Source: a virus
Direction: 5' to 3' (one strand)
IMG/VR virus record: IMGVR_UViG_3300046507_000037
Span: 1 to 24,274 of that record
Length of the DNA stretch: 24,274 nt
How positions within the stretch are numbered: position 1 is the stretch's first letter; every line of letters begins with the position of its first letter. The translations under genes were made by a program, and so were the position numbers. Positions 1-6,819 of the stretch are shown here, piece by piece. The notes under the pieces were generated by a model. It was not told where the DNA came from. It did no database searches and saw only the letters and a list, made by a program, of their open reading frames with translations.

Positions 1-2
1 AG

Positions 3-236
3 CGCGCCCACATCGCCGCGGTCAAGGAAATGGACTGCGGCGTTTGCGGAGCGACGGGCCCGAGCGACGCTCACGAACTGAAGCAGGGGCAATGGTTCAC
101 GAGCATCCCGCTGTGCAAGGACTGCCACCAGGGATCTTTCAACGGAATCCACGGCCAGCAGCGCATCTGGAAGGTGCTGAAGAAGGATGAGTTGTCGGTG
201 CTGAACGAGACGATAGAGAGGGTGGTGTACGGATGA
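3..236 (+). CDS. HNH/DUF968-like nuclease, 5' end outside window
   Basis: The reading frame is open from the first base of the window, so the gene starts upstream; an internal ATG at 30 is probably not the start. The visible part has two zinc-knuckle pairs, CGVCG and CKDCH, then a GIHG motif. This resembles the compact HNH-fold nucleases of the DUF968/Ref type found in phage recombination regions, where paired Cys/His residues hold a structural zinc and a His acts in catalysis. Its stop overlaps the start of the next nuclease gene in an ATGA, so the two are translationally coupled. A role in DNA processing is inferred from the family; the fragment is too short to name the member. Confidence 0.6.
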   Translation, partial: RAHIAAVKEMDCGVCGATGPSDAHELKQGQWFTSIPLCKDCHQGSFNGIHGQQRIWKVLKKDELSVLNETIERVVYG

Positions 237-541
237 AATACGCCCGACGCGCCGATGGCAACCAGGCAAAGATCGTCGAGGCATTGCGCGCGGCCGGCTG
301 CCGTGTGGTGCCCACTCATACGATCGGCCAGGGATTTCCTGACCTCATAGTCGATTACCACGGCCGCACTTGCCTGATCGAGATCAAAGACCCGACGCAA
401 GACCTCAACAAACGCAAGCTCACGCCCGCGCAAATAGAGTTTCACCGCATATGGACTGGGCCGCTTTACGTCGTCGAGACACCAGAATTCGCGGTGCTTT
501 GCGCGACCGGCAAGCCAATGGAGAAAGCAGCATGCCCTTAA
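233..541 (+). CDS. VRR-NUC domain nuclease (Holliday-junction-resolvase-like)
   Basis: A 102-aa protein covering almost exactly one VRR-NUC domain. It carries the PD-(D/E)XK-type pattern GFPDLIVDYHGRTCLIEIKD: Asp in the PDL strand, then the E-x-K of EIK, which coordinate metal in this nuclease superfamily. Stand-alone VRR-NUC proteins in phages are thought to cut branched DNA during replication or before packaging, in the place RusA or RuvC-like enzymes hold elsewhere. The start lies in an ATGA overlap with the preceding nuclease gene, and the end overlaps the next gene by 10 bases. The family assignment is good; the substrate is inferred. Confidence 0.8.
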   Translation: MKYARRADGNQAKIVEALRAAGCRVVPTHTIGQGFPDLIVDYHGRTCLIEIKDPTQDLNKRKLTPAQIEFHRIWTGPLYVVETPEFAVLCATGKPMEKAACP

Positions 542-744
542 CCGACTGGATCCCCTGCAAAACTGCGCCCGTGAGAGACGGCTGGTACGACGTGCAGCGA
601 AGGTTGCTCTGTGGCAGCGCGATTGCACCTGTTGAGCGAGTGCGATTCGCCAGCGGTAAATGGGACTGGAGAGCGTCCGAATCGAAGATGTCGGTATGGG
701 TAGGGATGGACTACTGGCGCGGCGTGACTGAGGAGAGCAAGTGA
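532..744 (+). CDS. Small conserved-type phage protein, 70 aa
   Basis: The ATG at 532 is preceded by a purine-rich GAGAAAG and begins ten bases before the VRR-NUC stop. Earlier in-frame starts would lie deep inside that gene. The protein is Trp-rich (DWIPC, GWYDV, KWDW, YWRG) with the layout W-x-P...G-Y/W-V...W, seen in many short proteins of phage early regions that are vaguely DUF551-like. No catalytic residues can be pointed to and no function is proposed. Its stop shares a base with the next ATG (TGATG), which supports it as a real operon member. Confidence 0.55.
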   Translation: MPLTDWIPCKTAPVRDGWYDVQRRLLCGSAIAPVERVRFASGKWDWRASESKMSVWVGMDYWRGVTEESK

Positions 745-848
745 TGACGGGATTCGTATGGTTCATGGCGTTCGCGTCGCTATGCGTTGGCAACGGTGGA
801 ACAGCGTTGGTCTGTTTCATCGCGCTAGCGCTGCATTACTTAGGCTGA
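744..848 (+). CDS. Tiny hydrophobic protein, 34 aa
   Basis: The ORF starts in a TGATG overlap with the upstream stop and encodes 34 residues, most of them hydrophobic, which could form a single membrane-spanning helix (MTGFVWFMAFASLCVG, then a second hydrophobic run ending ALHYLG). It fills the gap between two better-supported genes exactly, with a 11-base interval to the next start. Small membrane peptides are common in phage accessory operons, for example as holin-like or inner-membrane modulators, but nothing here fixes a role. It is real by position and coupling only. Confidence 0.4.
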   Translation: MTGFVWFMAFASLCVGNGGTALVCFIALALHYLG

Positions 849-859
849 CCGGAGAAAGC

Positions 860-1066
860 ATGAAACTCTGCAAAGACTGCAAATACTTTCAATCCAATGA
901 CTCGTACACCGGATTCCCTTTGTGTACACATGTCAATGCGCCGGTGAATCCGGTATGGGGACACAAAGACGGGTCGTGTCAACTGATGCGCAGCCCTAAC
1001 TGCCTGATCGCCAATTGCGGCCCTGATGGAGACTGGTTCGAACCAAAGCAACCGCAGCAAAACTGA
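860..1066 (+). CDS. Cys-rich putative zinc-binding phage protein, 68 aa
   Basis: The ATG at 860 follows a good ribosome-binding site (GGAGAAAG). The protein opens with MKLCKDCKYF and has further cysteines in PLCTH, GSCQL, SPNC and ANCGPDGDWFEP. The CxxC pair followed by spaced cysteines and a terminal CG..G.WFE motif is typical of small zinc-binding proteins in phage early operons. No enzyme motif is visible. It is probably a structural zinc protein that binds nucleic acid or protein; that is inference from the cysteine spacing. Confidence 0.6.
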   Translation: MKLCKDCKYFQSNDSYTGFPLCTHVNAPVNPVWGHKDGSCQLMRSPNCLIANCGPDGDWFEPKQPQQN

Positions 1067-1072
1067 CCGCTC

Positions 1073-1091
1073 GCCATCTGCGCACGATGGC
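1073..1091 (+). terminator. Hairpin, possible weak terminator
   Basis: GCCATC and GATGGC form a perfect 6-bp stem with a 7-base loop just after the stop at 1066, followed by only TTT. The short T tract makes strong intrinsic termination unlikely. It could instead be a processing or attenuation stem between two small genes. Confidence 0.3.
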
Positions 1092-1109
1092 TTTCAACGG
1101 GGAATGAGC

Positions 1110-1271
1110 ATGAAAGTACGGCAACGCATCAGGCTGACGCAGAAACGCCGCTGGCGTCCGTCGCTATGCGATCTGGTTAGCAGAACCATCAGAAAGAACC
1201 TGCCTGACCTGCTCGATACGATGGCGAGACATAACCCGCTGTTTCAGCGGCTGCAACGAATAGACGGCTGA
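1110..1271 (+). CDS. Small basic protein, 53 aa
   Basis: Two in-frame ATGs lie at 1104 and 1110. The GGGGA ribosome site directly abuts the first, so 1110 has the better spacing. The product is strongly basic at its start (MKVRQRIRLTQKRRW) with Arg/Lys throughout, compatible with nucleic-acid binding or a ribosome-associated role. No known family is recognised. The gene sits between a hairpin and a 20-base gap before the next start, in the same direction as all neighbours. Confidence 0.45.
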   Translation: MKVRQRIRLTQKRRWRPSLCDLVSRTIRKNLPDLLDTMARHNPLFQRLQRIDG

Positions 1272-1291
1272 CATATTAATCGGGGAATCAC

Positions 1292-1639
1292 ATGCGACCA
1301 CGCAAAAACCTACTTGTCCTGTCGCCCGATAACCTCAAGGCGAATCTGATCCCCGGTCGCCTCTACACGACGGCGAAGCTTTCATGCATGTTCGACGCTT
1401 CGCCGTCCGCCATCGCCGAAGTTCTCATTACGCTCGAAGCATCCGGCATCGTCAACACCTCCCAGCCGATCTGTGGCCGCGCGCGAGACATGAGACCGGA
1501 GCGCCGCATCTACTGGATTCCGCTCTACACCCGCACCGATGTCGCCGCGCGCCGGATTGGCCCGGCTGAATCCAAAGCCGAACTCACAGGTTATGACCTG
1601 ACACGATTCCAACGGCTTGCAATGACCTCTCGCCGCTGA
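1292..1639 (+). CDS. Winged-helix-like small protein, 115 aa
   Basis: The ATG is preceded by a clear CGGGGAA site. The central segment runs GRLYTTAKLSCMFDASPS, then AIAEVLITLEASGIV, then a basic strand containing RRIYWIP. That order (helix, turn, recognition-like helix, hydrophobic strand pair) resembles a winged helix-turn-helix, so it may bind DNA and regulate. The match is by pattern only and no family name is assigned. It is the last gene before a putative promoter at 1641, so it probably closes the upstream operon. Confidence 0.45.
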   Translation: MRPRKNLLVLSPDNLKANLIPGRLYTTAKLSCMFDASPSAIAEVLITLEASGIVNTSQPICGRARDMRPERRIYWIPLYTRTDVAARRIGPAESKAELTGYDLTRFQRLAMTSRR

Positions 1640-1640
1640 G

Positions 1641-1666
1641 ATTGGCGCTATCTACAATTTTCGGCA
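1641..1666 (+). promoter_or_regulatory. Repeated intergenic element, copy A (putative promoter)
   Basis: Copy A reads ATTGGCGCTATCTACAAT with a downstream CGGCA. It shares ATT..CGCTA.CTA...T...C.GCA with copies at 9601 and 16112 in ungapped alignment. TACAAT at 1653-1658 matches a sigma-70 -10 box at five of six positions. There is no convincing -35 box (TCGCCG at 1630), so an activator or phage-specific factor may be needed. It lies ahead of the RMF-like and terminase genes. Confidence 0.5.
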
Positions 1667-1688
1667 TCCACCTGATGGAAAACTGGCG

Positions 1689-1865
1689 ATGCTGAGCCGC
1701 GAGCAGATCGAGACATTAATGCGCGAGGGAGCCGAGGCTTTCGAGCGCGGCATGTCCAAAGGCAATTGCCCTTATCCGGTTCTAAGCACGCCATTCGCAA
1801 CCTGGATGCGTGGCTATCAAAACGCGGCCTACGGGGCTGCACAACTGGAGAAGCACCATGTCTGA
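1689..1865 (+). CDS. RMF/CrpP-like small protein, 58 aa
   Basis: A 58-aa protein with the ribosome modulation factor pattern: EGAEAFERG, then GNCPYPV, then WMRGYQNAAY, i.e. A..G...CPY......W..G(W/Y)..A. In Escherichia coli RMF the same CPY and WxxGW features help dimerise 70S ribosomes in stationary phase; phage and plasmid relatives are called Rmf/CrpP family and their functions are mostly untested. The start is chosen at 1689 behind a weak GGAA; an ATG at 1675 stops at once. It is the first gene after promoter-like element A and overlaps the next gene by 8 bases. An effect on host translation is inference from the family. Confidence 0.65.
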   Translation: MLSREQIETLMREGAEAFERGMSKGNCPYPVLSTPFATWMRGYQNAAYGAAQLEKHHV

Positions 1866-2331
1866 TCCCGTCGCAGAGGCAGCAGCACAATTGGCCGAAC
1901 AGGCAGAACAGACGCAGGAGGCTGGCACGGCCACTGTGGGGGAGTCCAATGTTGCCGCTGGTGCGGCTGTGACACCCGCTGGTTCGGATGCTTCTGCGAA
2001 CGTCGCTGGTGGTGACCTCCCAAACGCTGCACCGGCTGCGGTCGAATCTACAACCGAGCCGGGCTCTGCACCGTCTGCCGATGGCGCAAATACCACGTCG
2101 CCCATCGCCGAAAGTTCCGTTGAGCCGCTGCATGTTCGCGTAGCCGCGCATCTCGAAGCCATTTTCCAGATGGTCAAGATTGACGCAGAGCGCGCACCGA
2201 CAGAAGCCGAGTCGCACGCCGAGCACGTCAAGACGCACATCGGCGACGTGCTGCACCGGATCAGCAATGGCATGGCAGTCGCTGAGGGCGAGCTGGTGCA
2301 GAAGCTCGAAGCGCTGTATCGGATGCTGTGA
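1858..2331 (+). CDS. Acidic Ala-rich hypothetical protein, 157 aa
   Basis: The ATG at 1858 has a GGAGAAG site at good spacing and overlaps the RMF-like stop. Residues 1-90 are Ala, Thr, Ser, Glu and Pro rich and probably disordered; the rest (from about VEPLHVRVAAHLEAI) looks like one or two amphipathic helices ending EALYRML. The composition recalls small accessory proteins upstream of terminase genes. No catalytic motif or known family is recognised. It ends one base before the terminase small-subunit ATG, which places it in the packaging operon. Confidence 0.55.
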   Translation: MSDPVAEAAAQLAEQAEQTQEAGTATVGESNVAAGAAVTPAGSDASANVAGGDLPNAAPAAVESTTEPGSAPSADGANTTSPIAESSVEPLHVRVAAHLEAIFQMVKIDAERAPTEAESHAEHVKTHIGDVLHRISNGMAVAEGELVQKLEALYRML

Positions 2332-2332
2332 A

Positions 2333-2593
2333 ATGGCTGCCCGTCTCCGCAAAACGCATCAGGAGGAAGTGCGCACCAAGATTCAGGTGAGTCAGCTTCT
2401 GAACGTTTTGCAAAATCATGCACTTGGTACGTTGGAGGAATTGGCGCCGACGCGCCTCCGCGCCATCGAAATCCTGCTGAAGAAAACACTGCCCGACCTG
2501 TCTCAGACCGAGCTTACAGGCGCTGATGGCGGGCCGATCCAAGTTGAGCGCGTGCGACTGAAGATGACTCCGGTACAGGAACTGCCGGAATGA
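2333..2593 (+). CDS. terS: Terminase small subunit
   Basis: An 86-aa protein placed just upstream of the large terminase. It follows the pattern of short phage TerS proteins: a basic N-terminus, KIQVSQLLNVLQNHALG, then TRLRAIEILLKKTLPDLSQT, ending in a GGPI segment. TerS recognises the phage pac site and loads DNA into the TerL motor. The segment between about residues 15 and 65 probably forms the helical DNA-binding and oligomerisation core. The ATG at 2333 is separated from the previous stop by a single base. Its end is an ATGA overlap with the next gene. The call rests on sequence pattern and position together. Confidence 0.8.
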   Translation: MAARLRKTHQEEVRTKIQVSQLLNVLQNHALGTLEELAPTRLRAIEILLKKTLPDLSQTELTGADGGPIQVERVRLKMTPVQELPE

Positions 2594-2787
2594 ACGACGA
2601 GCGCGACCACTTCGACGAACGATTGGGGAACAGCCGCATGGGTACGCAAGCGAAACCGCATCTTCGAAAGTTCATGGGTGGATGGTGCTGCTTTCTCAGG
2701 GTTGCTGATCTCGGCTATCAATGGGTTGGCATTGGCGCAAGTATGCGCGGCGCTTATGACGACTGGTGCGAACGACCGTTGCCATGA
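2590..2787 (+). CDS. Small protein between TerS and TerL, 65 aa
   Basis: The gene is joined by ATGA overlaps at both ends, to terS and to terL, which makes it a convincing member of the packaging operon despite its size. The N-terminal third is charged (NDERDHFDERLGNSR); the second part, GGWCCFLRVADLGYQWVG, is hydrophobic and contains a Cys-Cys pair, then YDDWCER. I do not recognise a family. Its position suggests a packaging accessory role or simple translational relay to terL. Confidence 0.5.
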   Translation: MNDERDHFDERLGNSRMGTQAKPHLRKFMGGWCCFLRVADLGYQWVGIGASMRGAYDDWCERPLP

Positions 2788-4247
2788 ATGCCGATGAGAT
2801 CGAGATTCCCCACAACTGGAGCCCACGCATCTATCAGGGGCGGCTCTGGAACGCGATGATCGGCGGCTGCAAGCGCGCCATTGACATCGCGCATCGTCGC
2901 TGGGGCAAGGATGACGTGTGCCTTCATTGGACGTGTCTTGCTGCCCATGATCGTATCGCCAGCTACTGGCACATGCTGCCCATGGCATCGCAGGCACGTA
3001 AAGCGATCTGGGAAGCCATCAACCCGCACACAGGCCGCCGCCGCATTGACGAAGCGTTCCCGCACGAGCTGCGCGCCAGCACGCGGGAAAACGACATGAT
3101 GATCAAGCTGAAGTGCGGATCGACATGGCAGGTGCTCGGCTCGGACAACTTCGATAGCCTGGTCGGTTCGCCGCCGGCGGGTCTCGTGTTCTCCGAATGG
3201 GCACTGTGCAATCCGGCCGCATGGGCTTATCTCAAGCCGATTCTCGACGAAAACGGCGGCTGGGCGATGTTCATCACGACGCCGCGGGGAAAGAACCACG
3301 CCTACCAGATGTATCAGATGGCGAAGAACAACCCGAAATGGTTCGCCGAGGTCTCGAACGTCCTGAAAACGGGCCGTTTCTCGCGTGCTGAGCTTGAAGA
3401 GCAGCGCTCTGAATACGTCGCCATGTACGGCGAGGATCAGGGCAACGCGATGTTCGAGCAGGAGCTGATGTGCAGCTTCGACGCCGCGATCCTGGGTGCC
3501 TACTACGGCATGGAAATGAGCGCCGCGGAGAACGAAGGGCGCATTACCAGCGTTCAGCATGATCCGGCGCTGCCTGTCTACACGGCATGGGACTTGGGAC
3601 GGACGGACGACACCAGCATCTGGTTCTTCCAGACGCATTGGGGCGAGATTCGCATCATTGACCACTACAAGGCGAGCGGGAAAGACCCGAAGCATTACGC
3701 CGAGGTCATTCACGGCCGGAAGATCGAGGTATCAGAGTATGGCGAGAACGGCAAGCCGGTGAAATGGAAGCTCGGCGAACCGATTCCCGAACATGCTCAC
3801 CATATCGCCTACCGGTACGGTCGGCACTGGCTGCCGCACGACGCGCGCCCCAAGAGCTTCGCATCGCCGCGCTCGGCGATCGAGCAACTGAACGATTTCA
3901 ACGTCAAGTCGTTCATCGTGCCTAGCCTCAGTGTTCAGGACGGCATTCAGGCCGCGCGCGCCACGCTCAAGCATTGCTATTTCGATGAGAAGCGCTGCGA
4001 GTTCGGGATCGAGTCGCTGAAGAACTACCGTCGGGAGTGGGATGAGGACGCGAAGATCTTCACTGACAAGCCGGTCCATGACTGGACGAGTCATGCCGCA
4101 GACGCGTTCCGCTACATGTCGCTGGTATGGCGCAATCCTGAGAGCGAAAAGCCGGTCGAGAAGCCGCGATTCCTGCATGACATGACGGCGAATGAAATCT
4201 TCTGGCCGCAGCAGAACGCCAACGCGCCGGCTCGGGAGCGCATCTGA
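2784..4247 (+). CDS. terL: Terminase large subunit (packaging ATPase and nuclease)
   Basis: A 487-aa motor protein that drives DNA into the prohead and cuts the concatemer. The N-terminal ATPase has a deviant Walker A, HRRWGKDD (about residues 37-44), Walker B GLVFSEW (133-139) with Glu138 as likely catalytic carboxylate, and the coupling motif ITTPRGKNH (164-172). The C-terminal RNase-H-like nuclease shows AWDLGRTDD (Asp270), LPHD (Asp353) and HAADAFRYM (Asp440) as plausible metal ligands. The start at 2784 is preferred over a GTG at 2766 because it forms an ATGA overlap with the preceding gene. The length is usual for this family. Confidence 0.95.
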   Translation: MNADEIEIPHNWSPRIYQGRLWNAMIGGCKRAIDIAHRRWGKDDVCLHWTCLAAHDRIASYWHMLPMASQARKAIWEAINPHTGRRRIDEAFPHELRASTRENDMMIKLKCGSTWQVLGSDNFDSLVGSPPAGLVFSEWALCNPAAWAYLKPILDENGGWAMFITTPRGKNHAYQMYQMAKNNPKWFAEVSNVLKTGRFSRAELEEQRSEYVAMYGEDQGNAMFEQELMCSFDAAILGAYYGMEMSAAENEGRITSVQHDPALPVYTAWDLGRTDDTSIWFFQTHWGEIRIIDHYKASGKDPKHYAEVIHGRKIEVSEYGENGKPVKWKLGEPIPEHAHHIAYRYGRHWLPHDARPKSFASPRSAIEQLNDFNVKSFIVPSLSVQDGIQAARATLKHCYFDEKRCEFGIESLKNYRREWDEDAKIFTDKPVHDWTSHAADAFRYMSLVWRNPESEKPVEKPRFLHDMTANEIFWPQQNANAPARERI

Positions 4248-4456
4248 TGTACAGCACGAACGATCTTCAGAAGCTCGTGCAGATGCTGTCATTTCTCGGC
4301 TATTCGCCGAGTCCGGTTTCGTGGGGCGGCGGGGCGGTAAGGCCGGCATCACCGACGCTCTATCAGCAATGGTTCGACACAGCAATAGGGCAGCCAGTGT
4401 GGTGCACACAAACATCGCCCGCTATATGGGTTAACGCTGCCGGGGTGCAGGTATGA
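4247..4456 (+). CDS. Small phage protein with fibre-type FDTxIGxPVW motif, 69 aa
   Basis: The start shares a base with the TerL stop (TGATG), and the stop overlaps the next start (ATGA). The second half, RPASPTLYQQWFDTAIGQPVW followed by AIWVNAAG, is the common phage module RP..PT....FDT..G.P.WW.G..WV.A.G, usually found at the ends of tail-fibre-like or neck proteins. The first half is a short helix-like segment. The protein is complete and not an obvious fragment. Its exact role in the virion is unknown; the coupling suggests joint expression with the signal-peptide genes downstream. Confidence 0.6.
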   Translation: MYSTNDLQKLVQMLSFLGYSPSPVSWGGGAVRPASPTLYQQWFDTAIGQPVWCTQTSPAIWVNAAGVQV

Positions 4457-5589
4457 AGCGGATTTTTCTAATTGCTCTCGCGCTGGTAAGTGGAATCTGC
4501 TCGGCGCAGACCTTCAATGTCAATAACCTCGCGGTGGCGGGCACGTCTACGCATACCGGCGCGGCGACATTCTCTATCCGGCCGACGTTCAACGGGAACA
4601 CGCCGTGGGATAGCGGAAATTTCAATCCGTCGAGCTATGCAACGCTGGCTAGCCCTGCATTCACTGGTGTTCCTGTAGCCCCCACGGCAGCGGTCGGCAC
4701 GAATACCACACAGGTTGCGACGACAGCTTTTGCAAATAGCGCTGCGCAGAATCCATCGGCAGTCAACGTTGCTTACCAGAACACATATGCACCCGGTGTT
4801 CGGGCGCCGCTGTTTATCTGGCAGAACCCGAATGGATCGACTGCGGCTGGGTATAACTCCGGCCTGCAAATATGGATTGGCAACAATCCAACTGCCACGC
4901 CCGGAGCGAACGATACTGTCGCCTCTACGATGGCAGTAACCAATGGGAATAACAGGTTCAACCTGTGGGATCAGAATCTTCTTGTAGGGTTGTGCGGTCC
5001 CGCCGAAGGGTGCTCGACCAGTGATTATTTGAATGGCCCTGTGACAGGCCAGGAGATCGATGTTTATGGTTCTGCTTCATGGACGCCGACGAATAGGGCA
5101 TTCAACCCTACGGTTGGAACCTATCCAATAGAAGGTCAGCAGGTCTACTGCCAGGGCCCGCAATACTGCACGACAGCCTATTCAGCATGGTCTACCGCTT
5201 CCAATGGCTCTAACTGGTGGAAAGAAGGGATAGCTCTAAACCGGATAGCCGATATCGGTCTGCATTTCGTCATCACGCCAGGGGATACGGGGGCATCTTT
5301 CGGCACTGCGGCAATTCAGGATGACAGCAACAGCGTTAATGTCATTGGTGTTGGAAGCGGCACGCATACGAACATTCTCAGTGCCCCAAACATCACCATC
5401 AAGAATTCCGGTGTCGTCATCCCTGGCTCATACAACGTCGCGACGCTGCCCACATGCAACGCTGGCATTCAGGGTGGCATTGCATATGTGCATGACGCGA
5501 GTGCCCCGGCCTATAACTCTGCGCTCGTGGGCGGCGGAACCGTCGCTGTCCTCGCGTTTTGCACTGGCTCTGCGTGGACTGCTCACTAA
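4453..5589 (+). CDS. Fibre-like protein with N-terminal signal peptide, 378 aa
   Basis: The protein begins with a classic Sec signal peptide: MKR, a hydrophobic core, and a cleavage-like site GICSA|QTF near residue 18. Residues 67-97 form a fibre-type module (ASPAFTG.P.APTA, then NTTQVATTAFANSA). The middle is Asn/Gly/Thr rich, and the end (SYNVATLPTC...FCTGSAW) is a typical fibre C-terminal domain. The mature form has six cysteines, arranged as C181/C187, C233/C239 and C335/C370, consistent with disulfides formed after export. The gene lies between terminase and portal in a stretch of lower GC than its neighbours. It could be a virion fibre or an exported lysogenic-conversion protein; the sequence does not decide. 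Confidence 0.65.
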   Translation: MKRIFLIALALVSGICSAQTFNVNNLAVAGTSTHTGAATFSIRPTFNGNTPWDSGNFNPSSYATLASPAFTGVPVAPTAAVGTNTTQVATTAFANSAAQNPSAVNVAYQNTYAPGVRAPLFIWQNPNGSTAAGYNSGLQIWIGNNPTATPGANDTVASTMAVTNGNNRFNLWDQNLLVGLCGPAEGCSTSDYLNGPVTGQEIDVYGSASWTPTNRAFNPTVGTYPIEGQQVYCQGPQYCTTAYSAWSTASNGSNWWKEGIALNRIADIGLHFVITPGDTGASFGTAAIQDDSNSVNVIGVGSGTHTNILSAPNITIKNSGVVIPGSYNVATLPTCNAGIQGGIAYVHDASAPAYNSALVGGGTVAVLAFCTGSAWTAH

Positions 5590-5599
5590 GGAAACGACT

Positions 5600-6529
5600 A
5601 TGAAAGCTCTTATTGCATTGCTGGCGTTCGTTGCATCAACTGCATTTGGCACGACGCTTAATCCTGTTCAACTTCTCAATCCTGCTGGATCGACTAGCGG
5701 ACAGGCGATTGTTTCAACGGGCGCATCGAGCGCCCCAGCCTGGGCAAATGTGGCCGCTACGGCGCTTGCAGCGCAAGCTGCAAATACGGTGGTGGGGAAT
5801 GCTACTAGCTCAAGCGCGAGTCCCACGGCAATAACCGTGACGGGTTGCAACGGTGCCGCACAAGCCCTGCAATGGACGAATGGGTCTGGATTTGGCTGCA
5901 ATTCGGCAATCGCCACGTCTGGAGCAAACAGCAACATCACCAGCCTTAACGCGCCGGCTCTTGGTGCCGCGACTGCAACGACCGCTGCGGCCACCACAAA
6001 CACCACCCAGGTCGCCACGACGGCGATGGTTAATTCAGCGATTACCGGCGGCAGTCTTGCGGGCACTTTCACGAAACTGGTCGCAAGCGGAAATGATGCG
6101 CTCAACTATTACACCGTTTCCGGTCAAACAATTGCTTCATCGACAAATGTCACTCTGACCGGCTACACGAAGGTATATGACAGAGTCAATTTGAACTTTA
6201 ATGCCTCGACTGGAACATTTACTGCACCTTCCGAGTGTTCAGTGACCTGCTATTACCAGGTTTCGGGGCAGGTCGTTTATGCGGCTGCCGCTGGGGTAGT
6301 AAATGCCCAATATTCTGCAAGCGTTGTCGTCAACGGATCTCCGGTATGCAACGGTCAGGTATTTCAACAAAGTACTGGCACCGAGGCTATTACAGTTCCA
6401 TTTAGTTGTACGGTTGCAGTCACTAACGGGCAGACGATACTGATTCAGGCATTTCAGAACACTGGAGCAAGTAGAACTCTCGGGACAATTGCTAATACCA
6501 ATATGCTTTCCATTGCCCGCCTTCCTTAA
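5600..6529 (+). CDS. Signal-peptide protein with C-terminal C1q-like domain, 309 aa
   Basis: The ATG at 5600 follows AAGGAAA; longer in-frame starts lie inside the upstream gene. Residues 1-17 (MKALIALLAFVASTAFG) look like a Sec signal peptide. Residues 134-147 repeat the NTTQVATTA..NSA module of the preceding gene. From about 190 to the end the pattern STGTFTAP, YYQVSGQVV, GQTILIQAF and MLSIARLP matches C1q/TNF-like jelly-roll domains, which form trimers at phage fibre tips and in secreted adhesins. Six cysteines are present in the mature region (83, 100, 203, 207, 230, 250). Several 60-base lines here are only 42-50% GC, against about 65% in the portal line at 7201, suggesting separate acquisition. 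Confidence 0.65.
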   Translation: MKALIALLAFVASTAFGTTLNPVQLLNPAGSTSGQAIVSTGASSAPAWANVAATALAAQAANTVVGNATSSSASPTAITVTGCNGAAQALQWTNGSGFGCNSAIATSGANSNITSLNAPALGAATATTAAATTNTTQVATTAMVNSAITGGSLAGTFTKLVASGNDALNYYTVSGQTIASSTNVTLTGYTKVYDRVNLNFNASTGTFTAPSECSVTCYYQVSGQVVYAAAAGVVNAQYSASVVVNGSPVCNGQVFQQSTGTEAITVPFSCTVAVTNGQTILIQAFQNTGASRTLGTIANTNMLSIARLP

Positions 6530-6539
6530 AGGAATTGCC

Positions 6540-6815
6540 ATGAACCACACCACAGCAGGCTTCACCTACAAGCAGATCAGTGCATCGGGCAACGTGTGCG
6601 CGGTTGACGGCGTTCTCGCGGGGATCTTCGTGAGTTCGACCACATCGGGAACCGTCACCATCTACGACGACGCCGCGACGGGCACCACCACGAAGATGGT
6701 CGATACGGCGACGCTCGCGCTCGGCTGGAATCCGATGCCGTTCGCGTTCTCGAAGGGCTTGAACATCGTCGTCGGCGGAACTCTGTCGGCAACTGTCGGC
6801 TTTATCTCGGGCTGA
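6540..6815 (+). CDS. Small beta-rich virion-type protein, 91 aa
   Basis: The ATG at 6540 is preceded by AAAGGAA. The protein has the pattern SASGNVCAVDGVLAGIF, then GTVTIYDDAATGTTTKMV, then a final GGTLSATVGFISG, a short beta-sandwich-like layout common in small phage proteins next to portal genes. Similar proteins are usually annotated as structural without a tested role. GC rises again here compared with the gene before it. It ends four bases before the portal start. Confidence 0.5.
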   Translation: MNHTTAGFTYKQISASGNVCAVDGVLAGIFVSSTTSGTVTIYDDAATGTTTKMVDTATLALGWNPMPFAFSKGLNIVVGGTLSATVGFISG

Positions 6816-6819
6816 AATC

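Noticed and set aside
71-820. Long open frame on the minus strand opposite the small early genes
   Set aside because: It runs antisense to several well-coupled + strand genes, has Arg/Ser/Cys-rich composition and no recognisable domain; a shadow of high-GC coding.
2754-3713. 319-aa minus-strand frame opposite terL
   Set aside because: Lies entirely opposite the conserved terminase ATPase and shows Arg/Val/His-rich shadow composition.
4412-4430. Possible fourth copy of the intergenic element (CCCGCTAT)
   Set aside because: It shares eight bases but lacks the CTA and the -10-like hexamer at the right place, and lies within a coding gene.
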